The notes beneath the pieces are model-generated. The model saw nothing but the letters and a program-made list of their open reading frames with translations, searched no databases and was not told the DNA's origin. DNA of 64,000 bases from Hydrogenedens sp964549105 (lineage in GTDB: Bacteria; Hydrogenedentota; Hydrogenedentia; Hydrogenedentales; Hydrogenedentaceae): NCBI GenBank assembly GCA_964549105.1, contig CAZJTZ010000001.1:1-64000 (forward strand), written 5' to 3'. Position 1 is the stretch's first letter. Each line of letters opens with the position of its first letter. Shown in pieces: positions 8,639 through 18,155 of the stretch. Both the position numbers and the translations under genes were made by a program.

Positions 8639-10516
8639 TTACTTAAATATCTTTCTTAACTCTTCTATAAGGGAATAGAAACCTTCTTCCAGTCCCTTTT
8701 CTTCTTCTGGTGATATTCTTTCTCCACTATACCGTATCCGTTCACAGGTTTTTAGTATCTTTCCTGCTCTCTGGACAAGTTCTCTGTCTATATTTTTATC
8801 TTTCATCAGATTTTCCACATCATCTGTGGTTAATCCTGAGGTATTGTGAACCCCAATTACATCTCCGATATATTGTTTTAGCGACTGTTCTATAGCGTTT
8901 GCAATATTACCTTCTGTTTTCAGGCTATTAAACTTTTCTATTGCATTTGCATAAGCAAATATTTTACGACGATACATGGGATTATTTTGGATATACTCTT
9001 TTCTTAGACCAAACCCCATTGAAATCAAAGACAGAACAGGAGGAAGAATAAATATCGCGAAAATAGTGCCTTTACGATAAGGACTGATGGGTTTTAGGCC
9101 AATGCCCTCCGTAACTAAAGGCAACAAATCATCATTTGCCAACTCCACAGCCTTTGTCTCTATACGCGGTGTTCCTCCTGCTGTTATCAAGTTGTTTATT
9201 TCCTTAGCATCCCCCGTGGCTTTTATTGAAAAGGAATCTGAACGAAGTGTCGCATACTGCCCTATCTGGGGATTAAAGTAAACATAAGGTATAGAGGGAA
9301 TTTGATAATTCCCTGGTTTTATGGGAGTAATAGAAAAACGAATCGTCTTTTCAATATTGTCCCATATTTCTGAATTTCCCGAAACTATTTCTGGGTCTGA
9401 AACATAAGCCCAATCAAAAGAAGGTTTAGATGGAGCTCTCACAAATTCCGGATAGCCTGAACCTCGAATAGTCATAGATAAATAAATGGGTGTTCCAACA
9501 TTCACTTCGGTCTGGGATATATTAGATGTTAAGGAATATTTACCAATTGCTCCGTAATAGTTATCTGGCAAAGGCGGAAGGGGTCGCACTTCCAGATTCA
9601 AGGGCTTTGAACTTTTACTAATTTGATATAAATCAGGCCAACCCCAATTGTTGTAATACTTTACATAAGTATTGCTCCAATCCCAGGAACCCACAGTTAA
9701 AGTGCCTACACTTTTCGGACAAACAGGAACAACGACTTCGATAACACGATAATTACCCTCAGGAGTGTCTTCCCTACGATTATTCTGCTGAATTCTACCC
9801 ACATAAAAATTGTCTAAATTAGGTAAGTCGGGGAGAGTAGACGCTTGTAAAGAGAACTGAGAGGAATCAAGTATTTTTGCTCGAAATATCAATGACAATA
9901 TTTCTCCCTGGTAAACAATCTTTTTGGACAAATCGCTCTCTACTATCAAAATGCTATCGAGTTGAGCATTTGTAGCCCGCTGTCCTGAAGTGTTGGATTG
10001 CCCTCTCCGCCCAAAAGGATTCTGGGGTTGCCGCTGGGGTGTAGAGGGGGTACGCGGTACCGTTTGTGGAGAAAGAGATGGTGAATTAGCACTTACTTTG
10101 ATTCTTGCTTCCGGTGATACATATTGTCTCCCGTCTACATCAACATTTACAGTAATTGTCCATATCCCTTCTTTTATGGCAGACCCGCGATAATGTCGTT
10201 CTTTTGTTGTAATAATACGAGACTGACCAGGTCCGAACTGCATCTGAGTGCTCGTTCCTGAATAAAACGGCTGAGGTATAATCTGAACACCATCAGAAGG
10301 ATTAAAAACAGGTTCACCTGTATTTGAGCCCTGCACAGTGACTATTATTTCAAAGGTATCTCCTACTCCGACTTCGGAAGGTTCTACCTGAATTTGAATA
10401 GGAGAATTGTCTGCCAGACAAATAAAACTCAACAAAAACAGAAATAATAATGGATAGTTAGATAACTTTCCATTTTTAATGAGACTATGTTTATTTCTAA
10501 TAAACTCCAAATTCAT
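8639..10516 (-). CDS. BatD-family membrane protein
   Basis: 625 residues. A hydrophobic signal/anchor (about residues 20-36) is followed by the oxygen-tolerance-type beta-sandwich opening (IQIQVEPSEVGVGDTFEI...V.G) and several further beta-sandwich repeats. A Pro/Gln/Ser-rich linker sits at about 150-180. One transmembrane helix near residues 485-505 (FAIFILPPVLSLISM) leads to a cytoplasmic helical tail with ...AIEQSLKQYIGDVIGV and a VENLM / GLEEGFYSLIEELRK end. This matches BatD. It lies one base from the Q/E-rich gene upstream and one base from batE downstream. The family is tied genetically to aerotolerance and to MoxR-VWA systems; no enzymatic motif is visible. Confidence 0.87.
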   Translation of the reverse strand: MNLEFIRNKHSLIKNGKLSNYPLLFLFLLSFICLADNSPIQIQVEPSEVGVGDTFEIIVTVQGSNTGEPVFNPSDGVQIIPQPFYSGTSTQMQFGPGQSRIITTKERHYRGSAIKEGIWTITVNVDVDGRQYVSPEARIKVSANSPSLSPQTVPRTPSTPQRQPQNPFGRRGQSNTSGQRATNAQLDSILIVESDLSKKIVYQGEILSLIFRAKILDSSQFSLQASTLPDLPNLDNFYVGRIQQNNRREDTPEGNYRVIEVVVPVCPKSVGTLTVGSWDWSNTYVKYYNNWGWPDLYQISKSSKPLNLEVRPLPPLPDNYYGAIGKYSLTSNISQTEVNVGTPIYLSMTIRGSGYPEFVRAPSKPSFDWAYVSDPEIVSGNSEIWDNIEKTIRFSITPIKPGNYQIPSIPYVYFNPQIGQYATLRSDSFSIKATGDAKEINNLITAGGTPRIETKAVELANDDLLPLVTEGIGLKPISPYRKGTIFAIFILPPVLSLISMGFGLRKEYIQNNPMYRRKIFAYANAIEKFNSLKTEGNIANAIEQSLKQYIGDVIGVHNTSGLTTDDVENLMKDKNIDRELVQRAGKILKTCERIRYSGERISPEEEKGLEEGFYSLIEELRKIFK

Positions 10517-10517
10517 A

Positions 10518-11375
10518 TCACCACCATTTATCAGGCAATGTAATTCGTTCTCTATCGTTTAGCATCTCTTTTTGTTCTTTTTGGTCCATTTCGTCCAGAG
10601 ATTCGAGTATTATCTTTGTCTGCTGATTCTCACCTTCCTTCTTTTCCTCTCCATCTTTTTTCTGTTCAGGTTGTTGTTTTTGTTCCTCTAAATTTTGTTT
10701 GTCCTGTTCGTTATCCTTCTGCTGCTGTTCATCCTTTTTATCCTGCTCATCTTTATTATCCTGTTGACCACCTTGCTGTTGATTGTCTCCTTCACTACTT
10801 ATTGTTAATACAATTATATAACTATCTCCATTTGTCTGTATCCCCTTATATACTAAGGGTTCATTCATTCTGGCTTTTGCAATGGCTTTAATTGCATCAA
10901 TCTTATTATCTCCTTCGGCAATTTGGACTCGAGTATTTAAGGTAAATACTTCGGATGATTCAATCTTTTGAGGCAGGACATAAAAGTCCAATCCCTCTTT
11001 CACAGGAAAATATAATTCTACGGGATTATCCATTGTTAGGGTCTTTTTATCATTATAAATCACATCGTAATCTTTTATCCCCAAATTTTTTACAATAAAC
11101 GATATTGCACTATTCCCCTGTATCATTTCTGAATCATTAGAATTTTTTTCAGGATTTTCACTGTTTGAAGCAGGTGCATTCTTCGTTTTCACAGCCACGA
11201 CTTCAGCATTCACAGGCTTTTGAGTTTCTTTGTTATCACCGGGTTTTGCAAGAAGTGGAGGCACATTATTATCTGCTACAGCCAGACCCATTATATATAG
11301 AGCAATAAGAAAGAAACATCCAGACTTTATAATTTTATGGCTGATATGTAAACTTCTCCTTTTCATGTGTGTCAA
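10518..11375 (-). CDS. Gln/Glu/Lys-rich exported protein inside the bat operon, function unknown
   Basis: 285 residues if read from TTG at 11375, or 282 from ATG at 11366 (MKRRSLHIS...). The TTG form overlaps the upstream gene's TGA (TTGA) but its GG-containing Shine-Dalgarno is only 3 bases away; the ATG form has spacing that is too long, so the start is open. A hydrophobic segment (residues about 17-34 of the TTG form) looks like a signal peptide. The middle is a globular, beta-prone stretch (KNLGIKDYDVIYNDKKTLT...VYFPV-like). The C-terminal third (about 200-270) is very low complexity Q, E, K and D. It fills the slot next to the TPR protein, where BatC is usually found. No known domain was recognised. 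Confidence 0.72.
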   Translation of the reverse strand: MTHMKRRSLHISHKIIKSGCFFLIALYIMGLAVADNNVPPLLAKPGDNKETQKPVNAEVVAVKTKNAPASNSENPEKNSNDSEMIQGNSAISFIVKNLGIKDYDVIYNDKKTLTMDNPVELYFPVKEGLDFYVLPQKIESSEVFTLNTRVQIAEGDNKIDAIKAIAKARMNEPLVYKGIQTNGDSYIIVLTISSEGDNQQQGGQQDNKDEQDKKDEQQQKDNEQDKQNLEEQKQQPEQKKDGEEKKEGENQQTKIILESLDEMDQKEQKEMLNDRERITLPDKWW

Positions 11376-12100
11376 TTACCTTTCTTCAACTCTACGACAT
11401 TAGGCTGTTCTTCCAAAACATGGACTTTTGCATCGGGAATATCTGTTTTTGTTTCTACGAACATAGTAGATAATTTTTGTTCTTGATTCTGTTGGGAATC
11501 TTGTTTGTTTTCGTCTTTTTGAGGATTTTCTGACTTTTGACGAAGCAATTGTTTAAGTTCATAAGAGGCATGGTCTAAATTCCGTTTTGCCTCAGTAAAA
11601 TCTGGGGTTATTTCAAGCGATTCTCGATAATACTGAACAGCATTTCTATAAAGGGATATACATTCTTCAATTGTCTGTGGATTATCCTTTTGTAAATCTG
11701 CAATCAATAAACTACAATTGCCTTTATTGAATAGGCTTGCCGATTTTTTTAGGGGTGTTTTGGCGATTTGAATGGCTGTATCGAAATGGAGTTCTGCGTC
11801 TTTGATAAGTTTTTTAGCATCTTCTATCTGTTTATTAGCCATATTCTTTTCTGCTTGAAGATACTTTAAACATCCTGCTCCTAAAACGACTTCATAATTT
11901 TTGGGATTTTCTACTAATAGTTCCTCGTATATTTTCCATGATTGCTCAAACTCCCCTTTCATTGTCATATCGTAGGCTTGTTTCCAGACCTTTTGAATAT
12001 TATCTGCCTGACAAATAGACTCTGTTAATACCATAATTACAACAAAGAAAAAGAGATAAATTGTCTTATTTGTCTTAATATTTAGCAATTTTTCACACAT
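11372..12100 (-). CDS. TPR protein of the bat operon (BatC-like position)
   Basis: Read from ATG at 12100 (MCEKLLNIKTNKT...), 242 residues. AGGG ends five bases before this ATG, and it clears the stop of the upstream VWA gene by seven bases; a longer TTG reading from 12121 would overlap that gene and is less likely. A signal peptide or anchor (FFFVVIMVLTESICQA) precedes tetratricopeptide-like helices (WKQAYDMTMKGEFEQSWKIYEELLVENPKNYEVVLGAG is the first, then AIQIAKTPLKKSASLFNKGNC and QYYRESLEITPDFTEAKRNLDHA). The C-terminus is Gln-rich and unstructured. Probably an envelope scaffold for the VWA proteins. The TGA stop overlaps the next gene if that uses its TTG start. Confidence 0.8.
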   Translation of the reverse strand: MCEKLLNIKTNKTIYLFFFVVIMVLTESICQADNIQKVWKQAYDMTMKGEFEQSWKIYEELLVENPKNYEVVLGAGCLKYLQAEKNMANKQIEDAKKLIKDAELHFDTAIQIAKTPLKKSASLFNKGNCSLLIADLQKDNPQTIEECISLYRNAVQYYRESLEITPDFTEAKRNLDHASYELKQLLRQKSENPQKDENKQDSQQNQEQKLSTMFVETKTDIPDAKVHVLEEQPNVVELKKGN

Positions 12101-12107
12101 ATTATCC

Positions 12108-13172
12108 CTAAAAACTTTCAATTGGGGCGTTCTTCTTTCTTTTTGAAGATAAAATTATCCAGATTATAGATTCTGTTACAAAAAATATACATGCGGCACA
12201 TAGAGGCCAGCGATACCGATTGACTTTCTGGTATCTCAATTCATCGGATTGATATAGCATTCGTATCTTTTCCAACTCGTTCAGGATAAGATTAATATCG
12301 GCGTCGTCCATTGTGGTTCGTATATAAAACCCTTTCCCTTTTAACGCAATATCCTTTAATTTCTTTTCATCTAGCATAGATTTATGTGCCAATTCTATAT
12401 TTGATGTTTTCACATATCTTTTCATCCATTCTGGGAACTTTATTTCTGCACCTTCAGGTGTTCCCATTCCGACCACGATAAAGGAGATATTTTCTCCGAG
12501 TGCTTCTGCCTTTTTTTCTGCATCCGCAGAAAGGTCTTCGCCATCACTTATAATTATAACGGCTCTGGCATATTTATCATCACCTCCTGATTTTTCAATA
12601 TCCTCCTTAAAAACTCGTTCCACTTCATTGAGAGCCTCGGAAATATCTGTTCCCTCCTTGCTTAACATGTCTGAATTTAACGCACGCAGAATGGTCTTTG
12701 CGTAGGCATGGTCTAATGTTAATGGACAAACTAATGCTGCTTCCCCTGCAAAGGCGATAATACCAAAACGGTCACCAGGACAGCGGTCCATCAATATAAA
12801 GGCTTTCTGCCTTGCCCTTTCGAGGCGATTGGGAGGTAAATCCCCTGCCAACATGCTCTCGGAAGTGTCAATCACCAGCAATACATCTCTGCTTAACTTT
12901 TGAGTTTTTTCCCAGGCGGAACCCCAATGCGGCTGGGCAAAAGTTAATATTAAGAAGAAAAATCCTAACACGACGCTTATAATGGTCAATTTTCTAAGAA
13001 ACGGTCTAACTCCCTGTATCAAACGAGTTGTTAATGTGTAGTCGGCAAATTTTTTGAGATTAGAAGTTCGCCTTTTTTCTAACCATAACAGGGAGAAAAA
13101 GAGTAATCCTATTATAATTATTGTGGATAGTATCCAGATGGGTAAATATTTCCATTGAAAAGCGAAATACAT
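12108..13172 (-). CDS. BatB-like von Willebrand factor A membrane protein
   Basis: 354 residues. Two transmembrane helices (about 11-30 and 62-80) come before a VWA domain with an intact metal-ion-dependent adhesion motif D-T-S-E-S (Asp102, Ser104, Ser106). The second and third MIDAS elements sit around GTDIS and IIISDGED. A third transmembrane helix closes the protein (about 320-342, CAACIFFVTESIIWIILS). This is the BatA/BatB architecture, with the VWA domain facing the periplasm. It lies 21 bases after the paralogue at 13194-14228. By family it probably forms a complex with MoxR and BatD, but its partner and ligand are unknown. Confidence 0.88.
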   Translation of the reverse strand: MYFAFQWKYLPIWILSTIIIIGLLFFSLLWLEKRRTSNLKKFADYTLTTRLIQGVRPFLRKLTIISVVLGFFFLILTFAQPHWGSAWEKTQKLSRDVLLVIDTSESMLAGDLPPNRLERARQKAFILMDRCPGDRFGIIAFAGEAALVCPLTLDHAYAKTILRALNSDMLSKEGTDISEALNEVERVFKEDIEKSGGDDKYARAVIIISDGEDLSADAEKKAEALGENISFIVVGMGTPEGAEIKFPEWMKRYVKTSNIELAHKSMLDEKKLKDIALKGKGFYIRTTMDDADINLILNELEKIRMLYQSDELRYQKVNRYRWPLCAACIFFVTESIIWIILSSKRKKNAPIESF

Positions 13173-13193
13173 TAAATTGTTAACTCCCTATTA

Positions 13194-14228
13194 TCATGGT
13201 AAGGGGTCCCATAGGACTCTTCTTGCATATATCGAACCTAACATTAAAAACATACCTATAATGACAAAAGGCAAAAATGTTTCCTTATATTCATAAAAAT
13301 CGCCCACATCTACTTCGGTGGCTTCTAACTGGCTAATTTCGTCATAGGCTCTTAACAAGCCTTCCGTATCAGTGGCACGAAAATATTTTCCACCTGTTTC
13401 TTCGGCAATTTTTCTTAGTAGTGCTTCATCTAATGGTTGATTTTGAATGATTATTCCACCAGCAGTCATAGAAAGCCCTGTTTCTGCTGAGCCTGCACCA
13501 ATTGTATATACTTTGATACCTTTCTCCTTTGCTATATTCGCTGCGTCTGCTGGGGATATTTCGCCTCGATTGTTAATACCATCTGTCAAAAGGATAATTA
13601 CCTTACTTTTGGCTTCACTTTGTGATAAACGACGGACTGCGAGTCCTATTGCAGAACCGATAGCCGTACCATCTTTTTCTTGCGGTGCGAAATCGGTTTT
13701 ATCCAGAGCCTGCAATAAAACCTCATAATCTAATGTTAGAGGACACCGCGTCCATGCCACACCGGCGTAAAGGACTAAACCGATACGGTCTAGTCCAAAT
13801 CGGGCTGACTTGTTTTCTTTTCGATGTTCTATAAAGTGTCTTGCTGCTCTTTTTGCCACATATAAACGGTCCCTTGAAGTTCTATCTAATACATAATCCT
13901 GTTGCGTCATACTTCCCGATATATCCAGGCAAAGCATAATATCAATTACATTTGCCCTGTTTTTGTTTAGTTTTACGCCATAAGTTGGTCCCGCTAGAGC
14001 AATAATAAAGAATACAAAAGCCAAAAAACTTAACAAGGGTCCTGCTAATTTTCGCCAATTTATAGTGTTCATACCCCATCTTGCTAATAACGAATTTGAC
14101 GGAAAGAGTATGGATGAAGTGCTTTCCTTTTTCATTTCCAATAGAAAAAGAATGAAGAGTGGCAATAGAAGTAGAAAGAAGTAAGGATAAGTAAAAAACA
14201 TTCCTTTATTTTGTAAAATAGGTGTCAT
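13194..14228 (-). CDS. BatA-like von Willebrand factor A membrane protein
   Basis: 344 residues. Transmembrane helices at about 13-30 and 64-80, then a VWA domain with MIDAS D-I-S-G-S (Asp102, Ser104, Ser106). The later MIDAS elements are DGTAIG and IILLTDGINN. A final transmembrane helix (about 316-332) is close to the C-terminus. It shares layout and MIDAS position with the next gene (BatB-like), so the pair are tandem paralogues. It starts seven bases after the BatD-like/DUF4381-like gene upstream. Known context: moxR-DUF58-(BatD-like)-batA-batB is the usual order of these operons. Confidence 0.9.
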   Translation of the reverse strand: MTPILQNKGMFFTYPYFFLLLLPLFILFLLEMKKESTSSILFPSNSLLARWGMNTINWRKLAGPLLSFLAFVFFIIALAGPTYGVKLNKNRANVIDIMLCLDISGSMTQQDYVLDRTSRDRLYVAKRAARHFIEHRKENKSARFGLDRIGLVLYAGVAWTRCPLTLDYEVLLQALDKTDFAPQEKDGTAIGSAIGLAVRRLSQSEAKSKVIILLTDGINNRGEISPADAANIAKEKGIKVYTIGAGSAETGLSMTAGGIIIQNQPLDEALLRKIAEETGGKYFRATDTEGLLRAYDEISQLEATEVDVGDFYEYKETFLPFVIIGMFLMLGSIYARRVLWDPLP

Positions 14229-14235
14229 AATCGCA

Positions 14236-15144
14236 CTAATTCACCTTCATTGATTCTGTTGTAGTCCCTTCTTGAACCGAGGTCGCTTTGGTCTCTTCAA
14301 TAAAGTTCCATACCCAATTAAACCCTGACTCCATTTGTTCTGGCGTGGGTATTAATTGGGCAAACTTAACTTTATCACAATGGTTCAAAAAAGAATATAG
14401 AAACTTTTGCTGCTCAGGAGTCAAGACCTTCTTCTCCATTGTTGTCTTCATAAACTCTGGTGTGGTCTGCTCCGGTGCATGAATGTTAAACCTGTCTTCT
14501 ATATAATAACGAAGTATCCATGTCAATTGGACATAATATTGTTCATACATGCCTTGCGATGGAAAATCCTTTGACTTCAAGTCTCTCAGCCTTCTAAAAG
14601 CTTTCTCCCAGGGTAGTTCCATAATCTCTGGAACAAGCGGTCCTCTGGCGAAATGTTTCCTCAAATAGTAGACCAGTCCTATGATTAACAATAAAGTACC
14701 GACAGCAATCAAACCGATTAGCAACTGGTTAGTCAGAGGCTTTTTCATTTCGGGTTTGATTATATCCGCAACATTCTGAATCTCTTTGACTTCTTCCTCT
14801 GTCGGTTCTCGAACCTTCAGAACAAAGGCAGAGGTTTTCCATGTCTTTCCATCTTCTCCCTTCACTATTGCAGAAGGAATCAGAAAATTACCCGATTTTA
14901 ATGGGTCAATAATGACCTTTTTAACACATCCTTTTGTGCCCTCAGTTTGTACTGGCTTTTCTGCAATCTCAATATCTTCATGTAGATTTTTCCATTCAGG
15001 GCAATTTTTCAAGTCTTCGGAATCTGTTTGAATGATATACTCTGTGGAACGGAACCAGGGAATAGAAGGGTTATTTAATTCGAGATTTACATTTCCCGAA
15101 GGTTCCGCAAGTATACATATATTAATGATAATACTTAAAAGCAT
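14236..15144 (-). CDS. Short BatD-like / DUF4381-like membrane protein
   Basis: 302 residues. A short hydrophobic N-terminus (signal peptide ending ...ILAEPS) is followed by one beta-sandwich-like exported domain to about residue 135. A transmembrane helix lies at about 141-163 (LLIGLIAVGTLLLIIGLVYYL), followed by a cytoplasmic helical domain with WEKAFRRLRDL, YYVQLTWILRYYIEDRF and TTPEFM. This cytoplasmic pattern matches the DUF4381-type tails found between DUF58 and VWA genes. It lies between the DUF58 gene (33 bases upstream) and batA. Function is unknown beyond the operon association. Confidence 0.78.
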   Translation of the reverse strand: MLLSIIINICILAEPSGNVNLELNNPSIPWFRSTEYIIQTDSEDLKNCPEWKNLHEDIEIAEKPVQTEGTKGCVKKVIIDPLKSGNFLIPSAIVKGEDGKTWKTSAFVLKVREPTEEEVKEIQNVADIIKPEMKKPLTNQLLIGLIAVGTLLLIIGLVYYLRKHFARGPLVPEIMELPWEKAFRRLRDLKSKDFPSQGMYEQYYVQLTWILRYYIEDRFNIHAPEQTTPEFMKTTMEKKVLTPEQQKFLYSFLNHCDKVKFAQLIPTPEQMESGFNWVWNFIEETKATSVQEGTTTESMKVN

Positions 15145-15177
15145 ATATATTTGTCACCAACTTTTATATTTACTCAA

Positions 15178-16059
15178 TTAACGACCCAATCTCCGTTCGC
15201 GTGCACGGAAAAAACGATATAACTCGTCTACATAAGGTTTATCTGTTCTAAGGTCTAAAAACCCTGCTCCTGACTGATGTAAAGTCTTCTTCTTCCTTTC
15301 AAATTCAGCCTTTGCTTGATTTGAATATTGCTCCCTTAAAGTATGATTTCCTGTATTAATAATAATCTCCTTACCTGTTTCTGCGTCGGCAATAGTAATA
15401 AGTCCCACATCAGGTAAGGACAATTCTCTTGGGTCTGTTATCATGCAAGCAATTACATCATGCCTTCGTGCAAGAACCCTCATTGCCTTTTCATAGTGGG
15501 TATCATTAAAATCTGACAGGATAAAAATTACTGACTTGCGTTTTAGGATTTTAGTTAAAAATTCCAGAGATTTACTTATGTTCGTCATTCTACTTCGAGG
15601 CTCGTGATATAGCACTTCACGAATAACCCTCAACCCATGTTTCCGTCCTTTTCGTGGAGGTAAAAACAATTCTACATCATCAGTAAAAACGATTAGTCCT
15701 ACTCTGTCATTGTTTTGAATTGCTGCAAATGCAAGAACAGCACATACCTCAGCAGATAATTCTAATTTGAACTGTTGCGCAGAACCAAACCTTTGAGAAC
15801 CGCTCGCATCTACCACAAGCATTATGGTCAGTTCCCTTTCCTCTGTTAACACCTTCACATAAGGATTACCTGTCCTTGCTGTGACATTCCAATCAATATT
15901 CCGAATGTCATCGCCGGGCACATATTCTCGCACTTCTTTAAACTCTACGCCCTGCCCACGGAAAACACTTTCATACCGTCCCACAAGAATATCATTCACT
16001 AATTTTGTAGTCCGAATCTGAATTCGTCTGACTTTGGCTAACATGTCAGCAGTTAACAT
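15178..16059 (-). CDS. DUF58 domain protein
   Basis: 293 residues, the compact soluble form. The hallmark GDDIRNIDWNVTARTG is at residues 49-64, with a preceding EFKEVREYVPGD. A VWA-like fold follows with DASGS (residues 84-88) and DFND (strand and metal region). No transmembrane helix is present, so the protein should be cytoplasmic. DUF58 proteins sit next to MoxR ATPases almost universally and are thought to act with them. The gene is 23 bases after moxR, with AAGGGG 12 bases before the ATG. Confidence 0.92.
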   Translation of the reverse strand: MLTADMLAKVRRIQIRTTKLVNDILVGRYESVFRGQGVEFKEVREYVPGDDIRNIDWNVTARTGNPYVKVLTEERELTIMLVVDASGSQRFGSAQQFKLELSAEVCAVLAFAAIQNNDRVGLIVFTDDVELFLPPRKGRKHGLRVIREVLYHEPRSRMTNISKSLEFLTKILKRKSVIFILSDFNDTHYEKAMRVLARRHDVIACMITDPRELSLPDVGLITIADAETGKEIIINTGNHTLREQYSNQAKAEFERKKKTLHQSGAGFLDLRTDKPYVDELYRFFRARERRLGR

Positions 16060-16082
16060 ATTACTTCATAGCCCCTTTCTAC

Positions 16083-17069
16083 TTATGGAACAGGGACATG
16101 GTCGAGAATTTTTTGGATAACATCTTCACTTGTAATATTCTCTGCCTCTGCTTCGTAGGAGACTTTTATTCTGTGCCGCAACACATCAAGAGCCATCGTT
16201 TTAATATCGTGTGGAAAAACATTTCCTTCACCCTGTAAGAAGGCACACGCCCTTGCCGTCTGCTGGAGATATAATGAAGCACGTGGAGAAGCACCATATT
16301 CAATTAAATGGTTTATTTTTAGTCCAAACAAGTCAGGATTACGGGTTGCATGGACAATATCCACAATGTAATTTTTTATCTTTTCATCTACATAAATCTG
16401 GTTTACCACCTCACGCATTTCAAGAATATTCTGTTTGGAAAGGATTACGGATACTGTCGGTTGATGAAGTAAATCAATGCGTTCCAGAATGGCTTTCTCT
16501 TCATTTCGGTTCGGATAAGTGATTTTTAACTTCAACATAAAACGGTCAACCTGTGCCTCCGGAAGGGGATAAGTCCCTTCTTGCTCAATAGGGTTCTGTG
16601 TTGCAAGCACCATAAACGGTTCTTCTAACTTATAAGTATTATCCCCGATTGTTACCTGTCGTTCTTGCATGGCTTCCAATAGGGCACTTTGCACCTTTGC
16701 AGGGGCACGGTTTATTTCATCCGCTAAAATAATATTTCCAAATATAGGACCCTTTTTAGTGGTAAACTCGCCTGTCTTGGGATTGTAGACTAATGTCCCT
16801 ATCAAATCCGCAGGCAATAAATCCGGCGTAAACTGAATCCGGCGGAAAAAAGAATCCAGAGTTTTCGCAAGCATATTTACTGCGGTTGTTTTTGCTAAAC
16901 CGGGAACCCCTTCCAATAGAACATGACCATTGGCTAACAATCCGATAAGCATTCGCTCAATCATGTATTGCTGCCCAACAATTACTTTACTAATTTCTTG
17001 CTGCACTCGATTTAATACTTCGGCATACCGTTCTACACGGGCTCGTATTGCCTGGACATTCATAGACAT
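16083..17069 (-). CDS. MoxR-type AAA+ ATPase
   Basis: 328 residues. Walker A reads GVPGLAKTT (residues 54-62), Walker B ILADE (114-118), with INRAPAKVQSALLEAM immediately after, sensor 1 in LATQNP and an arginine-finger region at EAQVDRF. The C-terminal lid has SPRASL. A strong Shine-Dalgarno (AAGGAGAT) precedes MSMNV. Known role: a cytoplasmic chaperone-like ATPase acting with VWA-domain proteins, often in metal insertion or complex assembly. Here it would power the Bat proteins encoded downstream. It follows a BatD-like gene by 39 bases, making it the second gene of the run. Confidence 0.94.
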   Translation of the reverse strand: MSMNVQAIRARVERYAEVLNRVQQEISKVIVGQQYMIERMLIGLLANGHVLLEGVPGLAKTTAVNMLAKTLDSFFRRIQFTPDLLPADLIGTLVYNPKTGEFTTKKGPIFGNIILADEINRAPAKVQSALLEAMQERQVTIGDNTYKLEEPFMVLATQNPIEQEGTYPLPEAQVDRFMLKLKITYPNRNEEKAILERIDLLHQPTVSVILSKQNILEMREVVNQIYVDEKIKNYIVDIVHATRNPDLFGLKINHLIEYGASPRASLYLQQTARACAFLQGEGNVFPHDIKTMALDVLRHRIKVSYEAEAENITSEDVIQKILDHVPVP

Positions 17070-17108
17070 ATTGAATATCTCCTTTTTTGTATTTCCTTAT
17101 ATTGTAAT

Positions 17109-17951
17109 TTATTTCCTTTCATTTTCTTCCTCAGACAAATATTTCTCTACCTCTTTCCAAAACCCATCCATCTCTGCTTCTGTGGATTTGACGCCTTTAT
17201 ACCCCACTTCATTCATCTTTTCTTTTATTTTCTTCATTAGATTCGCGAGTTCTGGCTGTTTTTTACGCCCATATATCTTTTCTGCTACTCCATACAAAGT
17301 GCGAAAATATTCATAATAATTGCCATCTAAGCGATGTTTACGAGCCTCATGTAAGGATTCTCTACTACTCGGTTCACTGATAACCACTTGTTGGGACTCT
17401 CTCTTTGAATACCACAACCACAGCCCGCAAGATATAATTATAATGCAGACTATACCACCACCTAAAAGGGAATACCTCCGATATTTTACCCATTGTTCAT
17501 CTTCTACTTTTACCTGAACAGCGGGAACATCCCAATAAGAGGTAGGAAGCACTCGTGTATTGTCTTTGATAAATTCTGATTCAAAACCTTCAGAAGTCAA
17601 TGTGTATGGAATCTTAATAGGACCTATCTTGTAATCACCCGGTTTTTTTGCCATACCTTCTATTAATACTTCCAGAGTAACCTCCTCTTTAGATTCGTGG
17701 GTAGCCATCTTTTTTACATCCAGAGAAAGGGCATCACTTTTCAATTCAAATTCAGGAGGAAAGAAACAATAAGGACTTTCTCCTTTCTCTTTGTTGACCT
17801 GAACTAAAATTTGAAAATATTGGTTTGTATAAATATGCTTTTCTACTGGATTTATTGAAATTGCTTCCTTTGAATCTGCAAATGAAACAATAGCAATAAA
17901 AAAAAGTAGTAATAGTATAAAAGCGATAGTGGTTACATTTTTTCTAAACAT
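17109..17951 (-). CDS. First gene of the bat run: BatD-like exported/membrane protein
   Basis: 280 residues. A signal peptide (hydrophobic 8-24, ...VSFADSK) is followed by a beta-sandwich domain resembling a single BatD repeat (INPVEKHIYTNQYFQILVQV). A transmembrane helix lies at about 162-183 (LLGGGIVCIIIISCGLWLW), then a charged helical cytoplasmic tail. It is the third protein in this operon with the layout exported beta domain - one helix - cytoplasmic helices (others at 14236 and 8639). The promoter for the whole minus-strand run should lie in 17952-18155, which separates it from the divergent gene at 18156; no clear -35/-10 was identified. Confidence 0.75.
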   Translation of the reverse strand: MFRKNVTTIAFILLLLFFIAIVSFADSKEAISINPVEKHIYTNQYFQILVQVNKEKGESPYCFFPPEFELKSDALSLDVKKMATHESKEEVTLEVLIEGMAKKPGDYKIGPIKIPYTLTSEGFESEFIKDNTRVLPTSYWDVPAVQVKVEDEQWVKYRRYSLLGGGIVCIIIISCGLWLWYSKRESQQVVISEPSSRESLHEARKHRLDGNYYEYFRTLYGVAEKIYGRKKQPELANLMKKIKEKMNEVGYKGVKSTEAEMDGFWKEVEKYLSEEENERK

Positions 17952-18155
17952 TTTAGTAAAACTTTAGAGAATAAGTGATTTAGGCTAATCTTGAAAAAAT
18001 TATAATTAAAACGGAAAAATAGACAAATTAGAATACAAAAAACTCAAAATTTTTCCATTACAAATTAACAAAAGAGAAAGCATATCACATAAAATAATAT
18101 AATTTCATTAACTAACAATTAAACTATAACTCTTTTTTTGGAAAATACTGTTTAG

